Counted from the first letter of the stretch, positions 41,903 through 54,199 are shown. The stretch is DNA of 64,000 nucleotides from Volvariella volvacea V23 (GCA_000349905.1 KB722748.1:216897-280896); one strand, 5' to 3'. Notes: generated by a model from the sequence alone, not told the origin. Translations and numbers: made by a program.

Positions 41903-42847
41903 TCATAGTCTTTTCAGCGCCTTCTTGCGCTTCTCCGCATTCGAAGATGCAGCAGATGCAGCAGTCCGCTTGACAGCCTTTGTTGTGGTGGCCATCTGTG
42001 AGCTTCCAGCTGGGATGTTAGAATCCGCTGTGCTCAAAGGAGAAGGGTGTCGGTCAGCGGATGTCAGTTGTTGAGAGACAGATACCGGTAGGGAAAGAGA
42101 CGCTGGTGCATTTGCATTACTGGGTGTTGGCTTGACTGGTGCGCTTGCCGCCATCGAAGTCGAAGAACCACTTGTGGTTGGCATTGAGCCTGTGTTTGCT
42201 GATGAGTCGAATTCCGGAGGTCTGTTGCGCGGATTAGCGTGTACACTCGTTATTAGCTTCGCTCGCTCGCAATAGCTGTCGTAGTTTTCTTGCAGTAGCT
42301 TGCCAGCTTCTTCATCCAACGCGGAATCAGGATTAGGATAGATAAGGAGGCACTTGACGGTAGTAAGGATGTAGCCAATCCCATATTCCGATTTCCAATC
42401 CTTTTTCAGTGTATTCACGCAAATCTCTCCACTTCCTGAGACATTTGGATGGAATATCTTGGTAGCCATCCAACCTGAAGGTAGAGTTATGGTTTAGAGA
42501 GAGAATCGATATGAGCAGACTCACATTTGGGAGGTGCAGCGGGGAATTCCTCCGTGAATTTAAACTTGACTCTGAAATAGCCACCAGCATATGGCGTTCC
42601 CTCTGAACGCGAGTCAGCCACTAACATCGAGGGCAAACGCAAAAAGTACGCGTACGCTCACCTGGGCCCTCAATTATTCCAGTTATATCGAGCATATCCT
42701 CTTCGCTTGTTTGAATTCGGATACCCTCAGGAGGGTTTTTTCGGAGGTCGCTAATTTCACGCATAAGGCGTCGTACGACAGCTGGAGATATAGACTATGG
42801 AAATTGGCGTAAAGAAGACGCGTAAATATGCTAAAAAAACATACCAT
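41903..42847 (-). CDS. Ubiquitin-conjugating enzyme E2 of the UBE2S type
   Basis: Human UBE2S extends Lys11-linked chains for the anaphase-promoting complex. Here exon 1 codes only the ATG (42845-42847); a 50-nt intron (42795-42844) then joins it in phase 0 to [20 protein letters not shown]. Next come [55 protein letters not shown] and [11 protein letters not shown] with the active-site Cys, and then [20 protein letters not shown]. This is the UBE2S pattern (human GEICVNVLKRDW, CLLIHPNPESALNEEAG). A Ser/Ala-rich linker ends in [10 protein letters not shown], matching the basic L-R-R-L tail of UBE2S that contacts the APC/C. About 275 residues. ACGCGT sites lie in intron 1 (42818-42823) and in a later intron (42648-42653). 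Confidence 0.92.
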
Positions 42848-42952
42848 GGCAGGAGACAATCAAGGATAATGGTCTAGTAGATGGTTAAGAATCGAGACGA
42901 CTGAACACGCCGGATGAGCTTGGCCGGAGTTTGAAATTACCCTTTATTGGTT

Positions 42953-42960
42953 TCACGTGA
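42953..42960. promoter_or_regulatory. TCACGTGA palindrome upstream of the UBE2S-type gene
   Basis: The same perfect octamer as at 3206-3213, 106 bases 5' of the start codon. Confidence 0.4.
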
Positions 42961-43064
42961 TGATACGCGCCTCGACGTCGTGTTGTAAAAAAAAAATTAT
43001 AGTAAGGCCTAGTTAACTTATTATCTAGTTACAACTATAGCGTGTGCTGTGTTCACCCTCCACG

Positions 43065-45037
43065 TCACATGAAGGTAAAGATAGCAAAAATGACGACCAT
43101 CATGTTCATTCGCCCAAGGTATTGACTGTTGGCACTATTCACACTGCTGGGACCTCCTGCATCTACGGTACAGTGTGCAGCTGGGAGCTGGGTTACTGTC
43201 CCAGTTGATGCTGGTGAGATTTGTGTGGCTGTGGGAGGAGGATTTGTGCCGGTATATACCCAGACTGGTGACATTGAAGCGGGTGTTATAATTTCGACTT
43301 CGCGTTCTTCACAACTTTCGTCCGCTCGGACGGGATTTGGACCGGGAAGTGAGGAGAGTAGGCCAAGGGCTATTGTGTTTTCATATTTATCACTCCGGGT
43401 AAGAATAAGAAAGTAAGCGGCCTACTTTGCTCGTCAAACATTGGGGTAATATAGCATTGATGAGGATGCCTCATAGTAAAAAGTCCACCTGCGACACAGC
43501 AAGTTGGATCTCCAAATGGGTCACAATGGCATTTGCCGACAGCCTCTTGCAATACCCCTTTATCCCAGCCATTATAGAAGTCTACTGCATGTTAATTTGG
43601 AATTGTAAAAGGAAGTGGCACTAACCAGCGTGAAAACTGTAGCCCGTCGGATCGCCGTTTGAAAAACTAGACGCCAGCATTAGAAAATGAAACAGCAAAT
43701 ATGAGTGTCCGTACACAAATGGTTGCTCAGGGTTCATTGCTTCATGCCTCACGGAATCAAAAACCTGAGTGCCCCAATAAACCTGTATAAAGACTAAGCG
43801 ATACTAGTGAAGCGGAGCAGATATAACCTGGCTTACCTCAAGAAAAATACGAGGGATAGTGAACGGGTAATTGATACTATTGCATGTTCCTTGGTCCGGA
43901 CCATCAGACGGAAATGCTACGTGAGACTTGTGATTCTCTGAGTCTACATTCTGCATCAAAGTGAGTACTTTGTCTATAATGACCAAAGCATATGCACTCA
44001 CGATACCATCCCAGCAGCTAGGGAAATTCTAGGGACACAAGAGCGTTAGGAACCTGGATCTATCAAATGAATGGCACATACGATTTGAGAACGAATGCCT
44101 GATGGACAGGAGGCAACGGGTAGCTCATTGTGTCTGGTGGATGTTGATTCGAAATTCAGACACAGAAAGGAGACAGCTTGCTGTGCATAGCTTGAAGAGT
44201 TAAACGTTCGCAATTCCGGGTCACCTGGAAACTAGGTAAACACGGTTGTTCTTGTCCCAATAAACAAGTTATGATACCTGTCACCATTCGAAACTTGGAG
44301 GATTTACGCGTGAAGAGCTATAATGATCATTTGCTGTTACTCACATCATCCGGAAATACTGTAGTCTTCCCTGTTTCATCACTGAATAAGTAATCTGCTG
44401 CAAGTTAACCTCTGCTTCATCGTCCTATACCAACACTTACATCTAGATGAAGGTTCTGAGATCGCGGTCGCATATTCAAATCATGAAGTGGAGTTACATT
44501 ACAGCACTGCCATCGACACTAGAGAAGGAATCGTTTCTCCAGCTGAATGGAGCGAATCAAACTCCAGACTGAAGTACTGATATGAAGCTTCCTACTGAAA
44601 ATAAAGGTGCTATAGTAGAAAGGAGTCAGCAGTACGGCAGGAAGTGAGAGCATTAGCATACGTACTGGGTACCAATAGTTACTGTTGTCCTCAACTATAG
44701 GCACTGAGGTGCATTCACTGTCCCGTAGACTCTGGGTACTCAGGTTCAATCCAAAATTGCTACCTCCAAGCACTAACCACAGGTCAGGCGCTTTCTTCAC
44801 ACGACCAATAGGTTCACTCTTACCTGAATGAACGTGAGTAGAGACAACGCCGGGTTGTACGATAGGATCCACCCGTTGCGTAGTCAAAACGTTATCTTGG
44901 GATCGAACAAAGTCAACGCCACAAGTCCCATATGAAACTCGAAACGCCGTACTTGCGCCTATAAGCCAATAGGCCACTACGTGTGGAAAGACAAGGGAAG
45001 CCAGGCCCAACGTTCCATAAAGACTCTTAGCGGTCAT
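43065..45037 (-). CDS. DUF1996 surface protein, probably GPI-anchored
   Basis: The start MTAKSLYGTLGLASLVFPHV (45035-45037) is a signal peptide. DUF1996 blocks follow: FRVSYGTCG, RVDPIVQPGVVSTHVHS, LGGSNFGLNLSTQSLRDSEC and NSNYWYP; later DYLFSDETGKTTVFPDD, GDPELRTFNSSSYAQQAVSF, CPSGIRSQINFPSCWDGI, SENHKSHVAFPSDGP, YPFTIPRIFLEVYW, NPEQPFVFSNGDPTGYSFHA and GKCHCDPFGDPTCC. The C-terminus is Ser/Thr/Pro-rich and ends MMVVIFAIFTFM, a GPI signal. The exon structure near 44330-44600 does not resolve: after NYWYPHLYF the frame meets TAG, and splicing around it reaches further stops before DYLFSDE. Either an unusual intron or a lesion lies there. Function of the family is unknown. Confidence 0.75.
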
Positions 45038-45441
45038 GAAACTTGAACAGTCGACGAAAAGTTTCTGGGATAGGACAACACGAGGTCGTGGGCATTGTGG
45101 CAATTGTCGGTATCAAACACGTTGAAAGGGTGCAGAACTAAGAAATGTAGGAGGGGGGGGGGGTTAGAAAATTTAGTGCCTCAATGAGGCTTATCTGCCC
45201 GAGTTCCTGGCTCGACATCAAGAACGAATCACGAGGGACATTTACTGCTGGTTTACGGAAATGTGAATAGGCTCTGCTTGCGGTCTCCAAACTGAGGCCG
45301 GCTTGAGCCAGGGGCTTGCCTGACATCACCACTGCACCTGAACCAAGAAATGTCAATCCCCATTCCGTGTCTATACCGAATGTCTGGACTTAAGTGACCT
45401 CGAAAACTTCTTGTACAGTCCTGCTGGAACGTCTATCGAGC

Positions 45442-46998
45442 ATGGCCACGAATCTCTTCCGGCTTCGGAATGGTATCAGCATCCCTGCCGTTGGTTCGTA
45501 GCACCGATCNNNNNNNNNNNNNNNNNNNNNNNNNNNNNNNNNNNNNNNNNNNNNNNNNNNNNNNNNNNNNNNNNNNNNNNNNNNNNNNNNNNNNNNNNNN
45601 NNNNNNNNNTGCCTTGGAGTATGTCGTTGAACTTAGATGGTCGCAGGTTTGGGAACATGGGCTGGTCCTGAATCTGACAAGATCGAAAGGGCGAAGGGTT
45701 GGATTTTGACTGCGTTGGAGGTACGTTCCGCATACATATTCACGAATGGCCAACCTGAATGCAAGTACCCTTGAAGCTTGGGTATAGGCATTTAGATACT
45801 GCTGCTAAATATGGTGCGTTTCTCACTTGGGACGGACGAGGTTTGTTCTGTCTTAGTGAGTTTAAGAAACGGAGCGGTCTGTTGGTGAAGCACTTCAAGA
45901 GGCTCAAATACCCCGCGGGGATGTCTTCATCACGACGAAACTCCCGTGAGTCTCACGACGGGTATGCGTCTACGCTTACCTACCTGAACTTTGTAGTTGG
46001 AATCACCACGAGCGTGTTGAGGAGTCATTCAACGAAAGTCTTAAAGCACTTGGCACCGATTATGTCGATCTGGTACGCCTAACACTCACTCTTGCTGAAC
46101 TTGCGTTCAACTACCACTGGACAAAAAGTACCTCATGCACTGGCCTCAAGTAGTTGTTTACGAAGGTATGATCCAACATATTATGGTGCATCATGGCTCA
46201 ACCTGAAAACAGAAGGTAATTGGATGCCTAGAAACGCTGATGGAAGCTTGAAGACACAATCTTCGCCTACCTTCCATGACACTTGGAGGCGAATGGAGCA
46301 AATTTACAAGTCGGGTAGGGCCAGAGCGATTGGAGTCAGCAACTTCTCCATCAAAACGTATTCCATTTCAAGTTCCTTTCTATGTGAGAGTTATAGTGAG
46401 AAAATATTGCAGACTTGATGAACTACTCCAGAGGGCCGAGGTGGTGCCCATGGTCAACCAAGTCGAGTACCAAGGCCCTTTCTCTGCGGTGCAAAGAGTT
46501 ACCAACTATTGACATGCCACCTAGACTGCATCCATACCTTGCGCAAAATGAACTGATGACTTACCTTTGGGGAAAAGGTATTCAGCCAGCTGCCTACTCT
46601 CCCACCGGTAACCCATGAGCACCACTATCTTTTTATCTTAGTACTGACTCAATTTCGCTGCTAGGATGGGCTCGAGTCCGAGACGATCCCCTTATTACAA
46701 GTATTGCCACGAAACGTGGTATCTCTCCTGTACAAGTTATTCTTGCTTGGCACCTCTCACGAGGTACAGTCGTCGTTCCCAAGAGTGAAAACCCCTCTCG
46801 ACAGGAAGAAAACTTACAGGTATGCCCCTCATGCCATATACCTCTCTCCTCCATTGACCGCAATTGTTCTAGATACCAAAACTGACGAACGGAGAGTTGG
46901 ATGCTATATCAAAGTTGGATCGTGGAGAGCGTATTGCCAACAAAGCAGACAATCGTGGTCATGTACATGGCTGGACGTATGAGCAGCTTGGTTGGTGA
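45442..46998 (+). CDS. Aldo-keto reductase 1 (first intron holds an assembly gap)
   Basis: Exon 1 is MATNLFRLRNGISIPAVG, ending at a GTTCGT donor just before the gap. After the gap LGTWAGPESDKIERAKGWIL resumes in phase. Introns then join [82 protein letters not shown] and SPTG/WARVRDD. The AKR catalytic tetrad is visible: Asp and Tyr in DTAAKY, Lys in TTKLP, His in MHWPQ. The Lys/Arg NADPH-binding site is VVVPKSENPSRQEEN. The end is GWTYEQLGW at 46996-46998. About 300 residues, normal for the family. The related gene downstream is a tandem copy. Confidence 0.9.
45510..45609. other. Assembly gap (100 N) inside an intron
   Basis: Exactly 100 N, size unknown. The reading frame is consistent on both sides as intron 1 of the aldo-keto reductase, so no coding sequence need be missing. 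An 11-G run occurs 347 bases before it (45153-45163). Confidence 0.9.
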
Positions 46999-47243
46999 CC
47001 CGTGGCTAATATCATATCCTTTAATAAGAACATCGCGGATCAATCTCGGCAGGTGGCATGGTCACAAGGTTGGAGAAGTGCCGCAGAGTGCTTTGGTTTG
47101 TCAGCGTCAACTATTTTGCAAAACTCGATGCATGAGGGAATCATGCTGTTCCTGTGGGCCCCGAGGACATGTAAATCTGATAAAGTAGTTCAAACGATCC
47201 TCGGACCCTTCCTTATCTATCACCCTTGGATCCAGCCATAATA

Positions 47244-48644
47244 ATGTCTACAAGTAAATTGCATGACATCAGACGAACATTAAGGCTCAACAATGGAGTC
47301 AAGATGCCCCTCATAGGTCCGTAGGACGTTCTGTAGAGGAGCCAGTGACCTATGTAACACGAATACAGGACAAGGTGCGTGGGCACCCGACGTTCCAGAA
47401 GAGCAGGCTCGGGTCAAGGGTTGGATTTCAACTGCAATCAATGCGGGCTTCAGGCATATTGATACAGCATTAAGTTATGGTCTGCCGCTATTTTATACCA
47501 CTATTCTGGCGGGCAACTGAAAACCTGGTATAGGAACAGAGAAGGCCGTTGGTGATGCCATCAGGGAGTCTGGCATCCCTCGAGAGGAGTTCTTTGTCGT
47601 TACAAAGCTCCCGTAAGTCTTGGATGCGAATTGCACATTCTAGTGCAGAATGCCTCATGACTCGCATCGGACAGTTGGAACCACCATGCCAAAGTCCGTG
47701 AATCTTTCGAGGAGAGTCTAAAGAATCTGGATCTCGATTATATTGACCTCGTATGTCCTTTTTGTCTTTCTCTTTATCGATCACGACTAAGCACTTTTGT
47801 CCCTAGTATCTTATTCATTGGCCTCAATATGTTGCCTTAGAAGGTACGTTTTAGTGTTGCCCGTACGACAATCAGCTTGAAGCTCATGGGAACTATGTTA
47901 GAGGGGAATGACCATCCCAAAAACCCGGACGGAACCACCAAGCTTTGCACTGAAGCAACGTTCAACGATTCTTGGGCCGAGGTAGAAAAACTTCTCGACA
48001 CAGGAAAAGTGCGTGCTATTGGCGTTAGCAACTTTTCCATAAAGACGTAAGTTGTTAGCAGCCCTCCCAGTCTCTGACAAGGAGGTACACATCATGGAAT
48101 ATACAGACTTGAACAGTTGTTCACGACGGCCAAAGTCACACCTGCAGTCAATCAAGTCGAGTATGTTGTTGCTCTCCGAGTGTCACCATAAGCTCATAAA
48201 CACTGCTTCCGTAGAATGCACCCGTACCTCGCACAAAACGAGTTAGTAGATTACTGTAGGAAGAAGGGAATCGCCATAACCGCGTACTCTCCTAGTGGTC
48301 AGCATTTTAAGTATAAACCCTCTGAAATTGTGCCCACTAACTCTCGCACCCTGATGACAGGCTGGGAAACGGTGCGCAACGATCCTATTATTAAAGAAAT
48401 CGCGCGCAAGTACAACGCCACAACAAACCAAGTAATCCTCGCTTGGAGTTTGGCCCGCGATATCATAATCATCCCTAAGAGCACCAAAGTGGAGCGACAA
48501 AAGGAGAACCTAGAGCTCCCTGTTTTGGATGCCGAGGATGTGGCCAAAATCTCGGCGTTGGACCGCAATAAGAGGTTCTGCAATTACCCTGACCCAGTTC
48601 ATGGTTTGGTTATTGGGTGGACAATGGAACAGATGGGATGGTGA
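47244..48644 (+). CDS. Aldo-keto reductase 2 (tandem copy)
   Basis: About 310 residues: [20 protein letters not shown], then [20 protein letters not shown]. Catalytic residues: Asp and Tyr in [18 protein letters not shown], Lys in VVTKLPWNHH, His in [41 protein letters not shown] and [15 protein letters not shown] (cofactor 2'-phosphate site) follow. The end WTMEQMGW matches the EQLGW of the upstream copy. Intron positions are largely shared with it, supporting tandem duplication. A final 71-nt intron starts GTCAGC after SPSG and is stop-free, so it can also be read through. Broad aldehyde/ketone reduction with NADPH is expected; substrate unknown. Confidence 0.92.
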
Positions 48645-48786
48645 TTTGTGATCAAAGGCATTGATGGTCAAGAAGAGATAGAATATTAAGAATAGAAATT
48701 ATATATGCGAGCATGTTTATACAATAATAAGGATATCTGAGTGGAGGGGTGTGGGTGTCTATTTCAACAAAAAGAGCGCTAGCAGT

Positions 48787-51676
48787 CTATTGCCCAGGTT
48801 TTGCCTTCATTGCTTCATCACGACGGACTCGCAAAGCCCATTCATACGCTTTGGACACGTACTTAAGGTAGCCAATAGCATTTTCTCTATCCCCCGCTGC
48901 AACAAGACGGTGATGCAGTATCTCCAAATCACCAAACGTGAGGAGGGGTGGTACGCGGTCATCGGGGATTTCTGATGTTCCTGTCATCCGCACAAGGGGC
49001 TTATTACCAGTCAACACAGTCCGAGTGGACGATATTGAAAGTTTGGGATCGAATTGACGGATTGCTGAGGGTGGATAGAGTGCAAAAAACGCCCGGACGT
49101 GTGTCAAGGCACCGTTAAGATCACCCACTCTGGATCGTTCACCAAAAATTAGTCGTTAAATTTCGAATATAGTTGAAAAGCACGTACAAGGCAAGCGTTC
49201 TAATCCGGGCGATATGCGCTCTTTCTATCAACCGGGCATGGGCATCCAACTTGTTATCGTTTTCAAGCTTTTGCCAACTAGACCAGAGTTCATTCGAAAA
49301 CTGGAGGGCGGTCGTTCTTTCAAATCCTTTCTTGGCATGAGCACATCTCTCCAAAGCCTCTACATAACTTCTGACACTCCTGTCCACCTTCAATTCATCG
49401 AACAGATCCCAGAACAGAGTACGTGAAGTCTCCAATAAAGAATGCTTGTAGAAAACGGAGATATAAGAATTGAGAAGGCGGGTTGAGAGTTGGACACTAC
49501 GGAATATACGCTGTCCGGCGAAAATTTCGTCTTGAGCTGGGTCACCGACGTTGATGCCTGTATCCTCCAATATACGATGAAATAGGGCTTGGACTTCGGC
49601 AATAACCTCGGGTTTGCTCTGAGGCGGTAGAGCACCAAAGGTTGGCATTGACTGAAACTCGTCCTGTGCTTGTTGGACCGATGTTCCAGGGGCATCGTTA
49701 GAGATGGATTCTGGTATTTTACCAGCACCAGGGCGTTGGTTTTGATTGCTATCGATCACCTGGGTGACCCTTCGTTCAAATGGTGGCAGGTAGGCAGCAT
49801 AAGCATGGAACACATGCATCATGACTTCCTCGTCAATTTCAGTATCCGTCTCCAGTGCATCCCCGGCCTCATTCTTACTTCTAACCATCTCTGCCAATAT
49901 CCAACGCGCCCGAGACAGATCACCTATTCTCTTCGCGCCTTCCAACAATGCACAGAACGTTCGCCGATCTGGTCGGTATGCTGACCAGCCGCTGGCATCG
50001 CGGTGAGAGTCGAGCATCTCTTTTGCGAGTCTGAACCCTTCATTTACGTATGCTTGTATACCCGAACGGGCACAAGCTAATATGATGGCGTCGTATGCTC
50101 CCACTGTTGGCACCATTCGTTGGTCGACCGTCATCTCGTGCCATAGGTCGAGCGCACGCTCGGGCTCAGAACGACGTGTAGAGATGGGCGATGCGCATGC
50201 CCGTATCATGAGGGTGTACAGTGCGACGTCGAGTTTGGTATGAGCGACGTAGCGCATGTGGGTAAACAAGTCCCATGCATGTGCTCGAGCAACTGAGGAT
50301 TGAGTCGAGAAAAGAGTAGTGATGAGGGTGGTATATGTTTGAATTGGTGCAGGAAGAGCTTGGTTTTCGTAGGTGTGCAGGAGCTCCAGTGCCTTGGTGG
50401 GTAGATCGCCTGGGGGCGTGGCTTTGAGGTATGCCTTGATGTGCAGATGTCGTTGACGGTCATTGGGGAGTTCTAGGTCGGGAGTTTTAGGTCGTGACAT
50501 GAGAACAATAAGTCGTCAAGAAGCCGTAGGGGATTACCTGTTAGATAATTTTGGAGTAGATGTTCTACTGCTTGTATTTGGCCTGAGCCAGCGTAAAGTT
50601 CCATTACTTGAGTCGAGAGGTCCGATGGAATTTCCATGTTGCTTCGCTGTCGATTAGGTCAGTGACAGCCACTTCAAGCTCTGCTATTGCATACCTTCAT
50701 AATGCTCAGTGCAGACTCAGCAGCTTGGCCATCTAGTGCACGTAGCTAAGAAATTTTCAGGAGCCTCGTAAACGTTGTTGAGATGAGTGGGAGAAAAGTT
50801 GGCTTACTGCTACACGAACTAGTGTCCTACATTCCTCAACCGTTAGGATGCCCACCGGAGGAAATTCCAGTGTCCCGCCCTCTTGTCCCGGTGTAAAGCT
50901 GGCTCTAACCACTTCCATTCGGTCAAGAATACTGTGAGCATTATTTATCACTCGCTGATATGGCTGTACCGTATATTGTGTTCCTATGTCACTACTCGCC
51001 GAATGAGGTTCAACTACACTCTCCGCGTTCGAAGGAACCACAAGGGCCTCCAAGAGCCGCTGATCAACTGAGCCAATCAACCGGATATCTTCCTCCGCAA
51101 GGACATTGTCATTGGCTTGTTGATCTTGAATGGGTAGTTCTTCTTGTTGGGTAAACGCCGAAATGTCCAAGAGATCTTCGTAAATGGCTAGCAACTCTTC
51201 TTCAGTAAACGTTGGTGGGTCCAGAACAGTTTCCTAGCGCAGAATGAGCAGATGAGCCGGGAGAGTGAATAATGAACACGTACCTCTACTGATGCAGCTG
51301 CCTTCAATGCTTCAATGCGCTTCTGGAGTTCTGCAAGGAGCTCGGCGCTAGCTACGTCCGGCACCTGTGGATGTAACTGGAAAGGTATGCTATGATGGTC
51401 CACAGGTGTCAGCCCTTGCTGTTGCTGAAAGAGATAGGCATACGTGGATTCCTCTGAGATGAAAGAATCGCGTCCAGTTGGTAGTTGGTGCACATGAGAT
51501 AGGGGAGGATGGTTCATAACTGATGTAGCAGCGGAGTGGGACTGTCGCGCCTTGGCTGCATTTGTGGTCGCTACACGGAGGGGAAGTGCATGAGCTTGGG
51601 AGAGGAGACGAAGTCGCAATAGCGTATAGTCGAGCAGAGTTTGTGGCAGCAAGGAAGTGGGGAACCGGACGCTCAT
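48787..51676 (-). CDS. Pentatricopeptide-repeat mitochondrial protein
   Basis: Several exons and about 900 residues. The N-terminus MSVRFPTSLLPQTLLDYTLL and RLRLLSQAHALPLRV is Arg/Leu-rich without acids, a mitochondrial presequence. A Gln-rich region and AELLAELQKRIEALKAAASV (coiled coil) precede the PPR array: TYTTLITTLFSTQSSVARAH, ALYTLMIRACASPI, GAYDAIILACARSGIQAYVN, RTFCALLEGAKRIGDLSRAR and RLLNSYISVFYKHSLLETSR have the helix-pair pattern of 35-residue PPRs. The last exon (VGDLNGALTHVRAFFALYPP ... KAKPGQ) ends at 48787. PPR proteins bind organellar RNA; the layout resembles fungal mitoribosome-associated PPR proteins, but I cannot assign an orthologue. Confidence 0.82.
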
Positions 51677-51884
51677 GTGGAGGTGTGCACTTGCGAACGA
51701 GAATTTGGCGGCAATCCAGAAAACTTAATTCAAATTACCCAATCGAGCAATGAGTCAGGGCCATAGAGCTACAGGTATCATTTCAACAATGAGTGTACAG
51801 AGCTATTAAACAGTCTCCAAAGCGTAGTATAATCTAACAGTCCTCCAGTCGCGCGTTTTGCATGAGAAAAAAATTAACAACTAC

Positions 51885-54199
51885 TTAGGCAGGAGTGCCT
51901 TCTAGCTTCTTCGCCTCGTACTTCTCCTTCAATGTGCGGTCCGATCCAATGTTCTTCGCCGCCTCTAACTCTGGACTGCTCTCGGGCTGCGAGTGCTCCC
52001 CTCCAATGATGCCGACGCCCCGCATGAAAACTAAAACAAGGATAGTTGCTGGATCCATGGGTACATCAGCACTACGACACGATGTAAGATACCCCAGCAT
52101 ACCAGTCATGCCGAAAGCAAATGCCGTCCACTGAGCCGCACGGTAACCAAAAAGAGATATGTCTTCCGGAATATCTGTAGTCGCTGCAGTCAAGTCGAGT
52201 CCTCTCCTCTCCGCATGCTGCGCTGTAACCCGATTGAACACAATGGTTGTCACAGTGACACCTAGCGCGGTTCCAAGCTAGCATCTAGACTGAGTTCACG
52301 GTTCCTCTGAACAAAATAGCTCACACCTGTGTCATGGTCTGGAACATGCCCCCGGCCAAACTCTGCTCATGTGGCTCGACAATCTTGGCCACGAAGATGG
52401 TACCACCGGCGAAGACAAAATCAGCACCAAATACCGCAAGACTTGTACTTGGAAAGCCGAAAGCCCAGTAAGTCGATGGGGGGTGGATCAATGCGAATAA
52501 CAAGGCAGCGCAGGCCGTGAGTATGGTTCCGCTCGCTATAGGCCCTTAGTAAAGCGCTTATCGGAACGACAATGTACCCACAGAGAATCCAGGTGATGGA
52601 AATCCGCGCCACAATCAACACGATGATGAGGTTGCACAGGAGGCCAAACACGAACATGGGGATCAATCGAACCATGGTAAGGACTGGGCTACGGTGCTCG
52701 TATTGTTGATAATAAAGCTAGAAGGGGATACTTGAACAGAATATTAGCATGCAGCTATGAGTTGGACTAACCTGAATCCAGAACATCCACCCCATGAATG
52801 CGCACCAATTGAAGAGGGCGATTACCATGATAACAGAAAACTTTCCATGGCCCCGAGTCCAGAGAGATAATTTCATTAAGGGTGGAGGGGTAAATACGGA
52901 TTGAGAACCGCCTAGGGTATTATGCAACCGCTCCAAGTACCACTGCCATGCCAAGAACAGCAGGACGAGGAGAACGCCAATAATAAGGCAAGCAATAATA
53001 TCTTATAATATAGATGCAGGTAATCAGTCGACTGGATTTGGAACATGACTGTGAACCTACACGGAGTTCTCCATCCCTGTGGGGCAATTTCGCCATCGCT
53101 CAACACAAAGACGATCAATACTAGTCCTGCCGTTACAAGAAATGCGCCCAGCCAATCCACCCGACGATCGGCCTCGAGGGAGGGTTCATCAGGATCAATG
53201 GTAACCACTCCGGTCAGAATGTACAGAACTGTCAATCCGGTGGACAAGAAGAACGTTGACCGCCATGATGGTCTACTGGAGATTAGATTTGCATTGGAGA
53301 TGCGGAAAGGAAAACCTACTCTGAGAGCTGGGTCAACACTGCACCGAGGGCGTTGCCCATGAAGGCACCGATGGGTGCCCCAGCCGCAAAGCTCGCAAAA
53401 GCAATGGAACGAGTGCGGCCAGGCGGGAAGGCATGTGCTAATATGCCAAGCTGTAGACTTGATTAGAACAGGAAGAGCAAGGAGGGAGGCGACTTACAGA
53501 AGCAGGAATGGATGCAGCAACCCCAACGCCTTGAAGACCGCGCAAAATATCTAGCGTCAGATTGCCTGCAGGTGCATGAGTTATGGATCCCAATAAGGGA
53601 GAAATGATACCGACTCTGGGCGAATCCACATCCGAGAGTAAAAGCAGCCAACCAGATGGAGCCGAGGATGAATACGCGCTTGCGGCCGTATAAATCCGCA
53701 AGCCTCCCGAACATCAGCAACAGACAGCCCTAGGCGATGAAGGGATGTCATGTTAGTAGAGCACCAAGATTCCGAAGCGGTCAGATGTCAGGCGGCTGAC
53801 ACTAACCGAGCTCAGTGCATATGCCGATACCTTGTATACATGAGCGCAGGTTTTGCAATCGAACTACCAACGTACCAGCCATTGCAACTGTGCCTCGCTG
53901 ATGTCAAGTTCCCTGCCAATCGTGGACAGGGAGATGGCTACTGATGTGGAGTTGGATGTCTGGATGCAGTGATGCGGTCAGCATGGCCGGGATAGCGGGG
54001 CTGTCATTCTTACATTGATCAACATTGCCATCGTACATGTTGCAATCAACAAGAACGAGCTGAGGACGCTACGGGCGGGTTTCTGGGAGATGGCCTCCCA
54101 AGTAGGCTCGGGCTCAGGGGAGGTGGCAGTGGTATCAGTGCCGACACGCTGCACCGTTTCTACCGAGGCTCCCGCACTTGAAGGAGGCTTTGAATCCAT
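51885..54199 (-). CDS. Major facilitator superfamily transporter, 14-TM DHA2 type
   Basis: The start MDSKPPSSAGASVETVQRVG gives a hydrophilic N-tail before SVLSSFLLIATCTMAMLIN (TM1). VAISLSTIGRELDISEAQLQ is followed by MFS motif A in GRLADLYGRKRVFILGSIWL, and LDILRGLQGVGVAASIPAS has the motif B arginine. ILAHAFPPGRTRSIAFASFA and APIGAFMGNALGAVLT form the motif C region. RRVDWLGAFLVTAGLVLIVF, FNWCAFMGWMFWIQ, LIPMFVFGLLCNLIIVLIVA and TALGVTVTTIVFNRVT are further helices. The end EAKKLEGTPA is at 51885. Likely a plasma-membrane drug or metabolite exporter using the proton gradient; substrate unknown. The 5' neighbour on the other strand is the Def1-like gene. Confidence 0.88.

Noticed and set aside
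45430..46998. First aldo-keto reductase as a pseudogene because of many stops
   Set aside because: All stops lie in short introns, and the spliced protein keeps every catalytic residue. The gap falls in intron 1.
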